From Rheinheimera nanhaiensis E407-8 (GTDB taxonomy: Bacteria > Pseudomonadota > Gammaproteobacteria > Enterobacterales > Alteromonadaceae): a stretch of 55,326 nt of DNA. Location of the stretch: assembly GCF_000296695.1 (NCBI RefSeq), contig NZ_BAFK01000024.1:1-55326 (forward strand), written 5' to 3'. Each line of letters begins with the position of its first letter. Within the stretch, counting starts at the first letter, position 1. Position numbers and translations under genes: made by a program. Of this stretch, positions 16,630-25,735 are shown piece by piece. Below the pieces are notes generated by a model. The model was not told the origin of the DNA and searched no databases. It saw only the letters and a list, made by a program, of their open reading frames with translations.

Positions 16630-18255
16630 GTGATCGCATTTAGCGCGATTGTCGATATACTTAAGTCTAAACATGGATTTAACACGAGCTCTAAGGTGAT
16701 CACCTTGCAGGACGACACTAAACAGCAACTGAGTAATGCCCTAAAAGCGCGTAAAGCGCTGGAAGACACCTATGAAGCACAGTTTAAAATTCTGGCGCTG
16801 TTTGTATCCCGGCTATCGTTAGCCTGCAAAGGGGTTGATGTCGATCTGGATAATCGCCTGGCCAAGCTGCGCACCGAGTTAAACCGTGGTACCGATTTGG
16901 AAAAACTGTTGCCTTTTATTGAGGGCACCAGTGAAAACTTAAAGTTGTTGGAAGCCAAACAGCAAACCGATGTGCACAAAGTACAGCAAGGCTTAACGGA
17001 AGCCGGCAAGTTACTGCAACAGCAAAAAGGCTTGCCGGATAAACTGCGGCGCGAATTACGCGAACTGTTGGGTAAAGTTGAACAACCCTCTGCCACTGTG
17101 CATGCATTTTTACCGCACCTGACAGATCTGACCAAGCTGTATCAACATGCGCTGCAGGCCAAGCAACAGCTAGCGCAGGACGATAACGGCGACGAAGACC
17201 GTTACAGTCACATTTGCCGGCAAATCAGTGTTGAGCTGACTAATTTACTCAGTGAACTGGCCTTTGCTGAAGACAGCGCCGCTGAGATGGATAAAATCCG
17301 CTTAAGCTTGCTGGATAAATTGCCAATAGATGCCCTGCTGGAAGCCTGCCTGAAAACCATCAGTATTATTATCACCAGCATTAACCGCGAACGGCAATCG
17401 GCGGAAAGCTTCCTGCTAAAACTGAATGACGCCTTATCCAGCGTGCAGCAGGCGGTGGTGTCGTCACTGAATGACTCCGCTGAACTAAAGCAAAAAATGC
17501 AGCGGCTGAACCAACAGATAGAGCAGCAAATTGAGCATTTAGGCCAGGCCAGCCAAAAAGCTACTTCGCTGGAGCAACTAAAAACCCTGGTCAGCGAGCG
17601 TTTGTCGGTTATTACCGGTTCATTGCGGGAGAAAGATCAGCTTGAACAGCAAGAGCGCCATCAGTTACTGCTGACACTGGGTGACATGGAGCGACGACTC
17701 GATGAGCTGGAAAGCGATGCGAAAACCTTTAAAAAGCGCATTTCTGATCAGAACTTCCGCAGCCTGCAGGACGCGCTGACCGAAATACCCAACCGTGCCG
17801 CTTTTGATGAGCGTTACGCGCTTGAAATGCAGCGTTGGCAGCGCTACAAAAAGCCATTGTGTGTGGTGCTGGGCGATGTCGACCATTTTAAGAGTATTAA
17901 TGACAACTATGGCCATAGCGCCGGTGATAAAACGCTGAAAGTGATCGCCAAAACACTGAAGCTGAACCTGCGTGAAACCGACTTTATTGCCCGTTACGGT
18001 GGCGAAGAGTTTGTGCTGTTATTCCCGGAAACCGAATTGTCAGCGCTGGAACTGCCGTTAAATGCACTTAGAGAAGAAATAAAGAAAATTCCGTTTAAAT
18101 TCAAAAATGTCAGTGTGCCTATCTCCATTTCGTTTGGCGCCACTCAATTGCAAGCGTCCGACTCAGGCCGCGCGGCGTTTGATCGTGCTGACGAGGCCTT
18201 ATATGAAGCGAAAAAAGCTGGCCGTGATAAGGTGGTGCTGAAAAAAGGCCGCTGA
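16630..18255 (+). CDS. Diguanylate cyclase with N-terminal helical domain
   Basis: Makes c-di-GMP from two GTP. The 541-residue product has a long, mostly helical, coiled-coil-rich N-terminus (residues 1-380, many Gln/Glu/Lys heptads) without membrane segments, then a GGDEF domain. The domain has LTEIPNRAAFDERY near residue 388, the metal/GTP region GDVDHFKSINDNYGHSAGD, the active-site GGEEF at 457-461 and an inhibitory RETD motif (448-451) exactly five residues upstream, so product inhibition is expected. The frame can only start at GTG (16630, no clear ribosome site) or at another non-ATG codon such as GTG 16696 after CTAAG. It probably works in the cytosol, controlling attachment versus motility. 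Confidence 0.92.
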   Translation: MIAFSAIVDILKSKHGFNTSSKVITLQDDTKQQLSNALKARKALEDTYEAQFKILALFVSRLSLACKGVDVDLDNRLAKLRTELNRGTDLEKLLPFIEGTSENLKLLEAKQQTDVHKVQQGLTEAGKLLQQQKGLPDKLRRELRELLGKVEQPSATVHAFLPHLTDLTKLYQHALQAKQQLAQDDNGDEDRYSHICRQISVELTNLLSELAFAEDSAAEMDKIRLSLLDKLPIDALLEACLKTISIIITSINRERQSAESFLLKLNDALSSVQQAVVSSLNDSAELKQKMQRLNQQIEQQIEHLGQASQKATSLEQLKTLVSERLSVITGSLREKDQLEQQERHQLLLTLGDMERRLDELESDAKTFKKRISDQNFRSLQDALTEIPNRAAFDERYALEMQRWQRYKKPLCVVLGDVDHFKSINDNYGHSAGDKTLKVIAKTLKLNLRETDFIARYGGEEFVLLFPETELSALELPLNALREEIKKIPFKFKNVSVPISISFGATQLQASDSGRAAFDRADEALYEAKKAGRDKVVLKKGR

Positions 18256-18288
18256 TGTATCCCCGATCAAGTTAACTAAGGAGCGCAC

Positions 18289-19647
18289 ATGCATGTGCAA
18301 CTAAACCCGCTAGGGTCGATGGATTTACTATCGCAACTGGAAGTTGATCACTTAAAACAAAACACCCAGCAGGAAGCCTTCCGGCTATTTCGTAATTGCT
18401 GTCTGGCGGTGTTAAACGTGGGCAGCCACACCGACAGCTCAGCCGAGATTTATGAGCAGTACCAGGATTTCGCCGTTAACCTGCTAAGCCGTGAGCGCGG
18501 TATTAAAATCGAATTGTTTAATCCGCCGCAAAGCGCCTTTGTCGACGGTCAAATCATTAAAGGTATTCACGAGCATTTATTCGCGGTGCTTAGGGATATT
18601 TTGTTTTACCACAGCAGGCTACAAAGCAACAAAAGCTGGCTTGACCTGCAAAACAGCGCCCATATTACTCATACCGTATTTGATATTTTGCGCAATGCCC
18701 GCGTCATTGATGCCCGCAACGAGCCGAACATGATTGTGTGCTGGGGTGGCCATTCAATTAACGAAGTGGAATATAAGTACACCAAAGAAGTGGGCTACGA
18801 GCTTGGCCTGCGCGGTATGGACATTTGTACCGGCTGCGGCCCGGGCGCGATGAAAGGCCCAATGAAAGGTGCCACCATTGGCCACAACAAACAGCGCCGC
18901 GCTACCGGCCGTTATCTTGGCCTGACAGAGCCGGGTATTATTGCCGCCGAGCCGCCAAACCCGATAGTGAATGAGCTGGTGATCCTGCCTGATATCGAAA
19001 AACGGCTGGAAGCCTTCGTGCGTGTTGCTCATGGCATTATCGTGTTCCCGGGTGGCGCCGGTACCGCTGAAGAGTTGTTGTATCTGCTGGGCATTATGCT
19101 GCATCAGGACAATCAGCAGCAAACCTTGCCGGTAATACTGACCGGCCCCAAGCAAAGCGAAGCCTATTTCCGTGAAATAGCCAGCTTTATCGAGGCAACA
19201 TTAGGGCAGCAAGCACTGAAACTGTTCGATATCATTATTGATGATGCACCGGCCGTGGCACGTAAACTGAAACTTGGTGCCGCCGAAGTGCGCCACTATC
19301 GCAAATCGGTGGGCGATGCCTATCACTTTAACTGGACATTACAGATTGAGCCGGGTTTTCAGCAGCCTTTTATCCCGAATCATCAGAATATGGCCGCACT
19401 GGACTTGCACCTTAACCAGGACAGCGCAACACTGGCAGCTAATTTACGCCGGGCGTTTTCCGGTATAGTGGCAGGCAATGTAAAAGACGAAGGCATTAAA
19501 GCTATCCGTCAGCATGGCCCCTTCCAGCTAAGTGGTGAGCCCAAACTGATGCAAATGATGGACACCCTGTTACAGGCCTTTGTCGATCAGGGCCGGATGA
19601 AGCTGCCTGGCAGCAAGTACGAACCCTGCTACCGGGTAGTTCGCTGA
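18289..19647 (+). CDS. ppnN: Nucleotide 5'-monophosphate nucleosidase PpnN (YgdH)
   Basis: Hydrolyses purine and pyrimidine nucleoside monophosphates to base and ribose 5-phosphate; the E. coli enzyme is stimulated by (p)ppGpp. The 452-residue product has the family length and the LOG/lysine-decarboxylase-like core: TGCGPGAMKGPMKGA near residues 181-195, then VFPGGAGTAEELLYLLGI near residues 250-267 with the catalytic PGGxGTxxE pattern. N-terminal and C-terminal (p)ppGpp-binding extensions are present by length. An AAGGAG site precedes the ATG. Its stop overlaps the xni start by one base (TGATG). Confidence 0.94.
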   Translation: MHVQLNPLGSMDLLSQLEVDHLKQNTQQEAFRLFRNCCLAVLNVGSHTDSSAEIYEQYQDFAVNLLSRERGIKIELFNPPQSAFVDGQIIKGIHEHLFAVLRDILFYHSRLQSNKSWLDLQNSAHITHTVFDILRNARVIDARNEPNMIVCWGGHSINEVEYKYTKEVGYELGLRGMDICTGCGPGAMKGPMKGATIGHNKQRRATGRYLGLTEPGIIAAEPPNPIVNELVILPDIEKRLEAFVRVAHGIIVFPGGAGTAEELLYLLGIMLHQDNQQQTLPVILTGPKQSEAYFREIASFIEATLGQQALKLFDIIIDDAPAVARKLKLGAAEVRHYRKSVGDAYHFNWTLQIEPGFQQPFIPNHQNMAALDLHLNQDSATLAANLRRAFSGIVAGNVKDEGIKAIRQHGPFQLSGEPKLMQMMDTLLQAFVDQGRMKLPGSKYEPCYRVVR

Positions 19648-20456
19648 TGGCACACTTGCTGTTAATTGATGCGCTAAACCTGATCCGCCGCTTATACGCA
19701 GTGCAGGAGCGGCCCTACCTGCCGCTGCCAGATGAAGTAGCAGAGAGCACCAAACAGCAGATCATTGTTAACACCGCCGCCATGCTGCGCCAGGCGCTAC
19801 AGCGTCTGGTACAGGAGCTTAAACCCAGCCATGCTTTGCTGGTGTTTGATGGCCGCGACAGTGTCTGGCGTAAAACACTGTATCCGCCATACAAAGCCAA
19901 CCGCAAGCCGATGCCGGCGATTTTGGCTGATGCACTGCCGAAGCTGCAACTGGAGGCTCTGGAGCTTGGCATCAGCAGCATACAACGGGATGAGTTTGAA
20001 GCCGATGATATGATTGCCTCTGCCGCCAGTCGCGCTGCGCAGCACGGCCAGACCGTGACCATAGTGTCAACCGACAAAGGTTTTTTGCCGCTACTCTCAA
20101 GCGGGGTACACATTTATGACACCTTTGCCCGTCAGTACCTGACCGAGCCTATGGTGCAGCAAAAATTCGGCGTGCCCAGCCACCAACTGGTGCGTTACTG
20201 GAGCCTGGTAGGAGACAACACCAATAATGTGCCCGGCGTGGCGGGCATTGGCCCCAAAGGCGCACACGATTTAATGGCATTGGGCGCTACCTTAACCGAT
20301 GCACTGGAGCACCCGGATTGCCCGAAAAAACTGAAAGAAAAAATATTGCAGCACAAAGAGCAGATTAAAATCTTTATGCACATTTTAAGCCTGAAAACCG
20401 ATGTTCAGCTGGGGCTGAACCTGCAACAGATGCGGCTTAACCATGCCGCTGTCTGA
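19647..20456 (+). CDS. xni: Flap endonuclease Xni (ExoIX)
   Basis: Structure-specific 5' flap endonuclease related to the 5'-3' nuclease domain of DNA polymerase I. The 269-residue product begins LLIDALNLIRRLYAVQ with the first metal-binding Asp, then LLVFDGRDSVWRKTLYPPYKANR (residues about 67-89), EADDMIASAA near residue 117 and STDKGFLPLL near residue 142, and the H3TH motif VGDNTNNVPGVAGIGPKGA near residues 189-207. It is coupled to ppnN by overlapping stop and start codons, and overlaps the next gene by 14 bases. Confidence 0.93.
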   Translation: MAHLLLIDALNLIRRLYAVQERPYLPLPDEVAESTKQQIIVNTAAMLRQALQRLVQELKPSHALLVFDGRDSVWRKTLYPPYKANRKPMPAILADALPKLQLEALELGISSIQRDEFEADDMIASAASRAAQHGQTVTIVSTDKGFLPLLSSGVHIYDTFARQYLTEPMVQQKFGVPSHQLVRYWSLVGDNTNNVPGVAGIGPKGAHDLMALGATLTDALEHPDCPKKLKEKILQHKEQIKIFMHILSLKTDVQLGLNLQQMRLNHAAV

Positions 20457-20883
20457 TAACACCATAAAACCCAAGCCACTGGTAAGCTGGCTTAGACACA
20501 ACAGAGTTGCCGTGTTTATCGGCGCGCTGGCGCTGTACGCCTTACTGACATTACTGGTGCTGCTGTACTACCCGGATGACGTTGAACAGATGAGCTGGGT
20601 AGATCGCGAGGTGTTTAACCATAAAGTGATCAGTAGCTATCAGCTATCTGATAATCTTACTCAGCAACAGGTTATCGAACGGTTGGGCAGCCCGGACATT
20701 ACCGCAGCGGTTAAAGTCGATAACCAGATTTACCAGTTGCTGTATTACCGCACGCATCGCAGCGCCCCTGATGGTATTACCACCGCTGACGAATGCACTG
20801 CCTTACTGTTTAAAAATCGCCTTTTAGTGGCTATTGGCGATGACGCCACGGCCCAGTATCAGGCCGTCAGCCGCGCCCCTTAA
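20443..20883 (+). CDS. DUF3192 family membrane-anchored protein
   Basis: A 146-residue product with one membrane helix (about residues 23-45), a likely periplasmic part and the DUF3192 core: LTQQQVIERLGSPDITAAV, then YQLLYYRTHRSAPDGITTADECTALLFKNRL (residues about 96-126). That core is clearly related to the lipoprotein at 13159-13518, where the same YYRTH/FYRTH and DECT patterns occur. It overlaps xni by 14 bases, so translation is probably coupled. Function is unknown; the SmpA/BamE-like fold of the family suggests an envelope role. Confidence 0.8.
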   Translation: MPLSDNTIKPKPLVSWLRHNRVAVFIGALALYALLTLLVLLYYPDDVEQMSWVDREVFNHKVISSYQLSDNLTQQQVIERLGSPDITAAVKVDNQIYQLLYYRTHRSAPDGITTADECTALLFKNRLLVAIGDDATAQYQAVSRAP

Positions 20884-21072
20884 CATAAGTACTTCTGTTA
20901 ACACTGTAGTTTTATTACCACATTCAGCAAACTTATACAGGGTATAACGGCGAAAATAGCGCTAAATCTGGGGTTAAGTGGCGGAATGTGCCGAAAAATG
21001 CTATATTCCACGCCGTTTTCCGGCCCGCCAGAGGCCCATTTTTTTGCATAATTACGACAGCTAAGGATCCCC

Positions 21073-22080
21073 ATGAGCAAGCAAACAATTACTGTCATTA
21101 AAGGCGACGGCATAGGCCCAAGCATTGTTGAAGCCGCCATTGCGGTACTGGAAAAAGCCGGTTGTGAATTTGACTACGAATATGTCGATGCCGGCCTAAC
21201 CGCGCTGGAAAAAACCGGTGAATTACTGCCTCAGGCCACACTGGACGCTATTGCCCGCAATAAAATTACCTTAAAAGGCCCGTTAACTACGCCGGTGGGT
21301 GAAGGCTTTACCTCGATTAACGTAACGCTGCGCAAGAAATTTAACCTGTACGCCAACGTGCGGCCGGTCATTTCGTTTAAAGGTACCAAGGCGCGTTACG
21401 ATAATATCGACATTATAACTATCCGCGAAAATACCGAAGGCATGTATTCTGGCCATGGTCAGGTGGTATCAGCTGACGGTTTAGTAGCCGAAGCCACCAG
21501 CATTGTCACCAAAGAAGGTGCTCGCCGTATTGCCGAGTTTGCGTTTGAAACGGCGCGGCGCGAAAAGCGCAAAAAAGTCACCATAGTGCACAAGGCCAAT
21601 ATTTTAAAATCAACGTCAGGCCTGTTTTTGAAAACAGCGCGTGAAGTCGCGGCCAACTATCCGGATATTGAAGCGCAGGAAATGATTGTCGATAACACCT
21701 GTATGCAGCTGGTGATGAACCCGCAACAGTTCGATGTTATTGTCACCACCAACCTGTTTGGTGATATTTTATCAGACCTGTGTGCCGGTTTAGTCGGCGG
21801 CCTGGGCATGGCGCCTGGCGCCAACATTGGTGCCGACTGTGCCATTTTTGAAGCCGTGCACGGCAGTGCCCCTGATATCGCCGGCAAAAACCTGGCTAAC
21901 CCAAGCTCAGTGATCCTGGCCTCTATTCAGATGCTGGAATATCTGGGTATGCAGGATAAAGCGGAGAAAATCCGCAGTGCCCTGGCCGATGTTATTGCCA
22001 GCGGCGATCGTACTACGCGGGATTTAGGTGGCAGCTTTGGCACCACCGACTTTACTGCAGCGGTGTTAGAGCGTTTATAA
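21073..22080 (+). CDS. Isocitrate dehydrogenase (NAD-type, IDH3-like)
   Basis: Oxidative decarboxylation of isocitrate to 2-oxoglutarate in the citric acid cycle. The 335-residue product is of the short class related to mitochondrial NAD-IDH and to isopropylmalate dehydrogenase. It has VIKGDGIGPSIVEAA at the start, SINVTLRKKFNLYANVRP (substrate Arg residues) near residues 78-95, ENTEGMYSG near residue 119, and the metal-binding NLFGDILSDL followed by GLGMAPGANIG and EAVHGSAPDIAG. Homoisocitrate or isopropylmalate dehydrogenase is less likely given the substrate-loop pattern. An AAGGATC site precedes the ATG; a strong terminator follows, so it is monocistronic. Confidence 0.88.
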   Translation: MSKQTITVIKGDGIGPSIVEAAIAVLEKAGCEFDYEYVDAGLTALEKTGELLPQATLDAIARNKITLKGPLTTPVGEGFTSINVTLRKKFNLYANVRPVISFKGTKARYDNIDIITIRENTEGMYSGHGQVVSADGLVAEATSIVTKEGARRIAEFAFETARREKRKKVTIVHKANILKSTSGLFLKTAREVAANYPDIEAQEMIVDNTCMQLVMNPQQFDVIVTTNLFGDILSDLCAGLVGGLGMAPGANIGADCAIFEAVHGSAPDIAGKNLANPSSVILASIQMLEYLGMQDKAEKIRSALADVIASGDRTTRDLGGSFGTTDFTAAVLERL

Positions 22081-22096
22081 GCGCCAGTTTTGCTAA

Positions 22097-22126
22097 AATA
22101 GCCACCTTAGGGTGGCTATTTTTTTT
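22097..22126 (+). terminator. Rho-independent terminator after isocitrate dehydrogenase
   Basis: AATAGCCACC (22097-22106) pairs with GGTGGCTATT (22111-22120) around TTAG, followed by a run of T. It is a perfect stem starting 17 bases after the stop. Confidence 0.9.
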
Positions 22127-22162
22127 GCCGCGCAGCAACTAAGCTTGATTAAGGAAACCAAG

Positions 22163-22381
22163 ATGTCACAACCGAACAACCCGCTACACGGTGTCACGCT
22201 GGAGCAGATAGTTACCGCACTGGTAGCGCATTTTGGCTGGCCGGCGCTGGCAAAACTGATTGACATTAACTGCTTTAAAGTAGACCCCTCGGTAAAAAGC
22301 AGCCTGAAGTTTTTGCGCAAAACGCCCTGGGCAAGAGCAAAGGTAGAACAGCTGTATATCGCCCAAAAGCTGTACCAGTAA
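22163..22381 (+). CDS. VF530 family (DUF2132) DNA-binding-like protein
   Basis: A 72-residue protein with the VF530 pattern: [20 protein letters not shown] at residues 6-25, [24 protein letters not shown] (residues about 35-58) and VEQLYIAQ at the end. Family members are small helical proteins with structural resemblance to DNA-binding folds; their role is unknown. The frame opens earlier, within the terminator of the previous gene, but the ATG at 22163 has TAAGGAAACC upstream and matches family starts. It is convergent with the deaminase gene. Confidence 0.87.
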   Translation: MSQPNNPLHGVTLEQIVTALVAHFGWPALAKLIDINCFKVDPSVKSSLKFLRKTPWARAKVEQLYIAQKLYQ

Positions 22382-22415
22382 TACTGAGACCGCTTTTACC
22401 GCCCTGCCGGGTGCT

Positions 22416-22490
22416 GCTGTTTAACCGTTAGCCTGTTTAACCGTCATAACTTGTTAACCGTTACCAGCAGTTTAGCCGTTATCGTTTAGC
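22416..22490. repeat. Imperfect short tandem repeat around TTTAACCGTTA
   Basis: About five degenerate copies, 15-19 bases apart, of a unit centred on GTTTAACCGTTA (near 22419, 22435, 22452, 22470 and 22484) fill the gap between VF530 and the convergent deaminase and run into the deaminase stop codon. No coding or hairpin role is evident. Confidence 0.5.
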
Positions 22491-23052
22491 CATTATAAAT
22501 AGTACCGCCGCGGCTAAGGTAATTATCCAGCACCGCTTTGGCTTCATCACGTAACACCAGCCGCACTACCTCAATGCCGGCCTGTTGCAAATAAGCGTAG
22601 CTGCTGTCGTATACCGGCCCTTCATCAAAGCCAATAGCGCGCGCATCATCAGCAGTGGCGGCGCATACCAGCCGCTTTACGCCACTCCACAATGTGCCGC
22701 CTAAGCACATGGCGCAGGGCTCACAAGAAGTAAACAGTTCACGTTTAACGCCATCGGCCGATAAACTAAAGCTTTGCAATTTATGTTCGGCCAGCATGAT
22801 GGCCATCATTTCGCCATGAGCGGTCGAGTTATGCAGCGGCATGACCCGGTTTACCCCGACACTGAGCAGCTTGCCGCTGTCGATGGCAAAAATAGCACTG
22901 CCAAAGGGGCCGCCGCTGCCGCGCAGTACATTCTGCCTGGACAGCTCTACCGCCAAGGCCATTTTCTCTTCATCACTGCGATAGGTTTTATCCCAGTCCA
23001 CCACCTCGTCGATCCAGTCTGGCAGGTGCAGTGTTAGCTGATGCTTGGTCAT
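22486..23052 (-). CDS. Nucleoside/guanine deaminase family protein
   Basis: Zinc-dependent deaminase of the cytidine deaminase superfamily, CMP/dCMP and guanine deaminase branch. The 188-residue product has the motifs TAHGEMMAI with zinc ligand His79 and catalytic Glu81, and SCEPCAMC with zinc ligands Cys113 and Cys116, plus GGPFGSAIF near residue 47 for substrate binding. The [13 protein letters not shown] segment and the C-terminal [11 protein letters not shown] resemble bacterial guanine deaminases, but the substrate is not certain. It lies downstream of deoB-deoD-gpt in a purine-salvage block, which favours guanine or a related purine. A terminator separates it from gpt. Confidence 0.85.
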   Translation of the reverse strand: MTKHQLTLHLPDWIDEVVDWDKTYRSDEEKMALAVELSRQNVLRGSGGPFGSAIFAIDSGKLLSVGVNRVMPLHNSTAHGEMMAIMLAEHKLQSFSLSADGVKRELFTSCEPCAMCLGGTLWSGVKRLVCAATADDARAIGFDEGPVYDSSYAYLQQAGIEVVRLVLRDEAKAVLDNYLSRGGTIYNG

Positions 23053-23063
23053 TGATAATCCTC

Positions 23064-23091
23064 AAAAAAACAAGGCCCGCTGCTGCGGGCC
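23064..23091 (-). terminator. Rho-independent terminator between gpt and the deaminase gene
   Basis: On the minus strand GGCCCGC (23085-23091) pairs with GCGGGCC (23074-23080) around a four-base loop and is followed by TTG and seven T (23064-23070). It ends about 12 bases before the deaminase start, so the deaminase may be expressed by readthrough only. Confidence 0.8.
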
Positions 23092-23101
23092 CGATCGTCT
23101 G

Positions 23102-23572
23102 TTATTTGTCGGCCAGCGGCTTACTGTAAGCCAGTTCCATATCCCATGGCAGTTGGATCCAGGTATCCTGCTCAATATCGGTAATATAGTGATCAACCAG
23201 CGGTTTACCTTGCGGCTTAGCATACACAGTGACAAAGCAGGCTTTAGGGAAATGCTCGCGCAGGGCTTTGGCGGTTTCGCCGGTGTCGACTAAATCATCC
23301 ACCACCAGCAGCTGCTCAGAATCCTCGATACTGGCATCTTTTAAAATACGTAAGCTGCCTTGCTTGTCATGCTCATAGCTGGCGACACAGATACTGTCTA
23401 CCACGCGGATATTCAGCTCGCGGGCTAAAATTGCCGCCGGTACCAGACCGCCGCGGCTTACCGCGACAATAGCTGTATAGTTTTTCCCCAGTAGCTGGTG
23501 TGCCAGCTCTTTGGTGGCGCGGTGAAAGGCCTCCCACGACACGTAAAACATTTTATTGGTTGATAATGACAT
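23102..23572 (-). CDS. gpt: Xanthine-guanine phosphoribosyltransferase
   Basis: Converts xanthine and guanine to their nucleotides with PRPP. The 156-residue product has the PRPP-binding motif LLVVDDLVDTGETAKAL near residues 82-98 and the VSRGGLVPAAILARELNIR segment near residues 37-55, both typical of Gpt. The C-terminal WIQLPWDMEL corresponds to the family end. The frame opens five codons upstream, but the ATG at 23572 follows CAGGACAACGT at a suitable distance and gives the family N-terminus. It lies after deoB and deoD on the minus strand in a salvage block. Confidence 0.93.
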   Translation of the reverse strand: MSLSTNKMFYVSWEAFHRATKELAHQLLGKNYTAIVAVSRGGLVPAAILARELNIRVVDSICVASYEHDKQGSLRILKDASIEDSEQLLVVDDLVDTGETAKALREHFPKACFVTVYAKPQGKPLVDHYITDIEQDTWIQLPWDMELAYSKPLADK

Positions 23573-23635
23573 AACGTTGTCCTGCAAAATAATTAAAAGC
23601 GGTTACAGACAGTACCGGTTTATAAACAGCGCTGG

Positions 23636-24337
23636 TTATAAACAGCCAAGCGCCACTTCAACCATCTGGTTAAAACTGGTCTGGCGCAACTCAGCGCTTA
23701 ACGCTTCACCGGTACGGATATGGTCGCTGACCGTGAAAATAGCCAGCGCATTAATACCGTACTCTGCAGCAACACCGTATAAACCTGCCGCTTCCATTTC
23801 TACCGCCAGCACACCGTATTTTTGCAGGGTGTCAAACAAGGTTTCGCTTGGGTTATAAAACAAATCAGAGGTAAACACATTACCGACTTTGACGTTAATA
23901 TTTTTCGCCCGTGCCGCCGCAACCGCTTTTTCGAGTAACTCAAAACTGGCCATAGCGGCAAAATCCAGCCCGCCTAACCGGTTACGGTTTACGCCGGAGT
24001 CGGTGCTGGCGCCCATACCAATTACCACATCACGCACCTTGACATCCAGCGGTAAGGCACCGCAAGAGCCGATACGGATAATGTTTTTTACGCCGTAAAA
24101 CTTTACCAGCTCAGTGGCATAAATAGACATGGATGGCACGCCCATGCCCGAGCCCAATACGCTAACCGGCTTCCCTTTATAAGTACCGGTATAGCCAAAC
24201 ATATTGCGTACGGTGTTTACGCAAACAGGGTCGGTTAAAAAGGTTTCCGCTATATGCTTGGCGCGCAGCGGGTCGCCCGGCATCAGTACTGTGGGAGCAA
24301 AAGCGCCTTCTGGCGCGTTAATATGCGGAGTTGCCAT
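23636..24337 (-). CDS. deoD: Purine nucleoside phosphorylase DeoD-type
   Basis: Phosphorolysis of (deoxy)purine nucleosides to base and (deoxy)ribose 1-phosphate. The 233-residue product has the hexameric-type pattern: [32 protein letters not shown] at the N-terminus (residues about 3-34; phosphate-binding Gly-Asp-Pro-x-Arg), GSGMGVPSM near residue 62, IRIGSCGAL near residue 87 and the active-site [12 protein letters not shown] near residue 178 and FTVSDHI near residue 201 with the catalytic Asp. It sits about 40 bases after deoB in the same direction, as in many deo operons. Confidence 0.95.
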   Translation of the reverse strand: MATPHINAPEGAFAPTVLMPGDPLRAKHIAETFLTDPVCVNTVRNMFGYTGTYKGKPVSVLGSGMGVPSMSIYATELVKFYGVKNIIRIGSCGALPLDVKVRDVVIGMGASTDSGVNRNRLGGLDFAAMASFELLEKAVAAARAKNINVKVGNVFTSDLFYNPSETLFDTLQKYGVLAVEMEAAGLYGVAAEYGINALAIFTVSDHIRTGEALSAELRQTSFNQMVEVALGCL

Positions 24338-24378
24338 AAAATTCTCTTAAATATGCTGTTAGTTAATTCGTGATGCTG

Positions 24379-25593
24379 TTAGTTAAGACGTGCAATAAAT
24401 GACTCGCCGTATGCCATGGCATCCAGCGCAAAGTAATCGGCTAACGTCTGGCCTATATCGGCAAAGCTCATGCGCTCGCCCAAATCGGCGGCGGCCATAC
24501 CTGGCTTATAGGCCAGCACCGGAATATATTCCCGCGTGTGCTCAGTACCCTGCCAGGTGGGGTCACAGCCATGGTCGGCCGTAAGCAGCAATAAGGTGTC
24601 CGGGTCGCAGGCTGCCATCAGCTCGGCTAAGCGGCTGTCAAAATACTCCAGCGCTTCACCATAGCCAATAGGGTCGCGCCGATGGCCAAAGTTCTGGTCA
24701 AAATCAACCAGGTTAGTAAAGATCAGGCTGTTGTCGCTCTGCTGTGCCATTTGTGCCAGCGTGCTGTCAACAAGGGCTGGCAGACCAGTGGCTTTAAGGG
24801 TTTGGCTAATGCCCTGATGCGCATAAATATCGGCAATTTTGCCAATGCTGATTACAGTGCCACCCGCCGCCGTCAGTTTATCCAACAGCGTCGGAGCTGG
24901 CGGTAATACCGAGTAATCGCGGCGGTTGCCGGTGCGGGCATAGGTTTGGGCGCTATCGCCGGTAAAAGGCCGGGCAATAACACGGCCAATGTTGTAATCG
25001 TCTAACAGCTCACGCGCTACCTGACAAAACTGCAGCAGTTTTTCCAGGCCAAAATGCTGCTCATGCGCCGCCACCTGAAACACGCTGTCAGCTGAGGTGT
25101 AACAAATCGGTTTGCCGGTGCTAATGTGCTCATCGCCAAGCTTCACCAGAATATCGGTCCCCGAGGCATGGCAATTGCCTAAAATACCCGGCACACCGGT
25201 GCGCCGGCACAGCTCGTCAATTAATGCCGGCGGAAAGCTGTCGGTTTTGTCGTGAAAGTAGCCCCAGTCAAACAATACCGGCACACCGGCAATTTCCCAG
25301 TGGCCGCTGGGCGTATCTTTGCCGCTACTGAGCTCACGGGCATAGCCATAGGCGCCAACAACCTGCTGCGCGTCCTGCACGTCAGCTGCAACACCTTGTG
25401 CTGCAGCTTTAGCAGCTTTTACCAAACCTAAACCAGCCAGGTTGGGTAGCGCTAACTGACGGCCTTTCGCCGCTTTAAAGGCTTTAGCAATACTGCCAAA
25501 GGTGTTAGCGCCAACATCACCAAACTTGGCGGCATCGGGCGCATAACCAATACCAAAACTGTCTAATACCAGGATCACCGCTTTTTTTGCCAT
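24379..25593 (-). CDS. deoB: Phosphopentomutase
   Basis: Interconverts (deoxy)ribose 1- and 5-phosphate, linking nucleoside phosphorolysis to central metabolism. The 404-residue product is full length and of the alkaline-phosphatase superfamily: [14 protein letters not shown] near residues 7-20 (metal Asp), [10 protein letters not shown] near residue 90 (catalytic Thr), [16 protein letters not shown] near residue 290 and [20 protein letters not shown] near residue 335 with further metal ligands. The frame opens 14 codons upstream, but the ATG at 25593 has an AGGAGCAGGA ribosome site and fits the family. It heads the deoB-deoD-gpt block. Confidence 0.95.
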   Translation of the reverse strand: MAKKAVILVLDSFGIGYAPDAAKFGDVGANTFGSIAKAFKAAKGRQLALPNLAGLGLVKAAKAAAQGVAADVQDAQQVVGAYGYARELSSGKDTPSGHWEIAGVPVLFDWGYFHDKTDSFPPALIDELCRRTGVPGILGNCHASGTDILVKLGDEHISTGKPICYTSADSVFQVAAHEQHFGLEKLLQFCQVARELLDDYNIGRVIARPFTGDSAQTYARTGNRRDYSVLPPAPTLLDKLTAAGGTVISIGKIADIYAHQGISQTLKATGLPALVDSTLAQMAQQSDNSLIFTNLVDFDQNFGHRRDPIGYGEALEYFDSRLAELMAACDPDTLLLLTADHGCDPTWQGTEHTREYIPVLAYKPGMAAADLGERMSFADIGQTLADYFALDAMAYGESFIARLN

Positions 25594-25735
25594 AGTCCTG
25601 CTCCTACACTGGAATTCTTTGTCTGTTAACAGCATAACGGCTGTTACAACACCGCCGCAACCGGCGACGACATTTTAAAAAAGGGCACGCAGTGTAAAAC
25701 GAAGGCGATGACTTTACAACTGTCCTGACAGAAAC

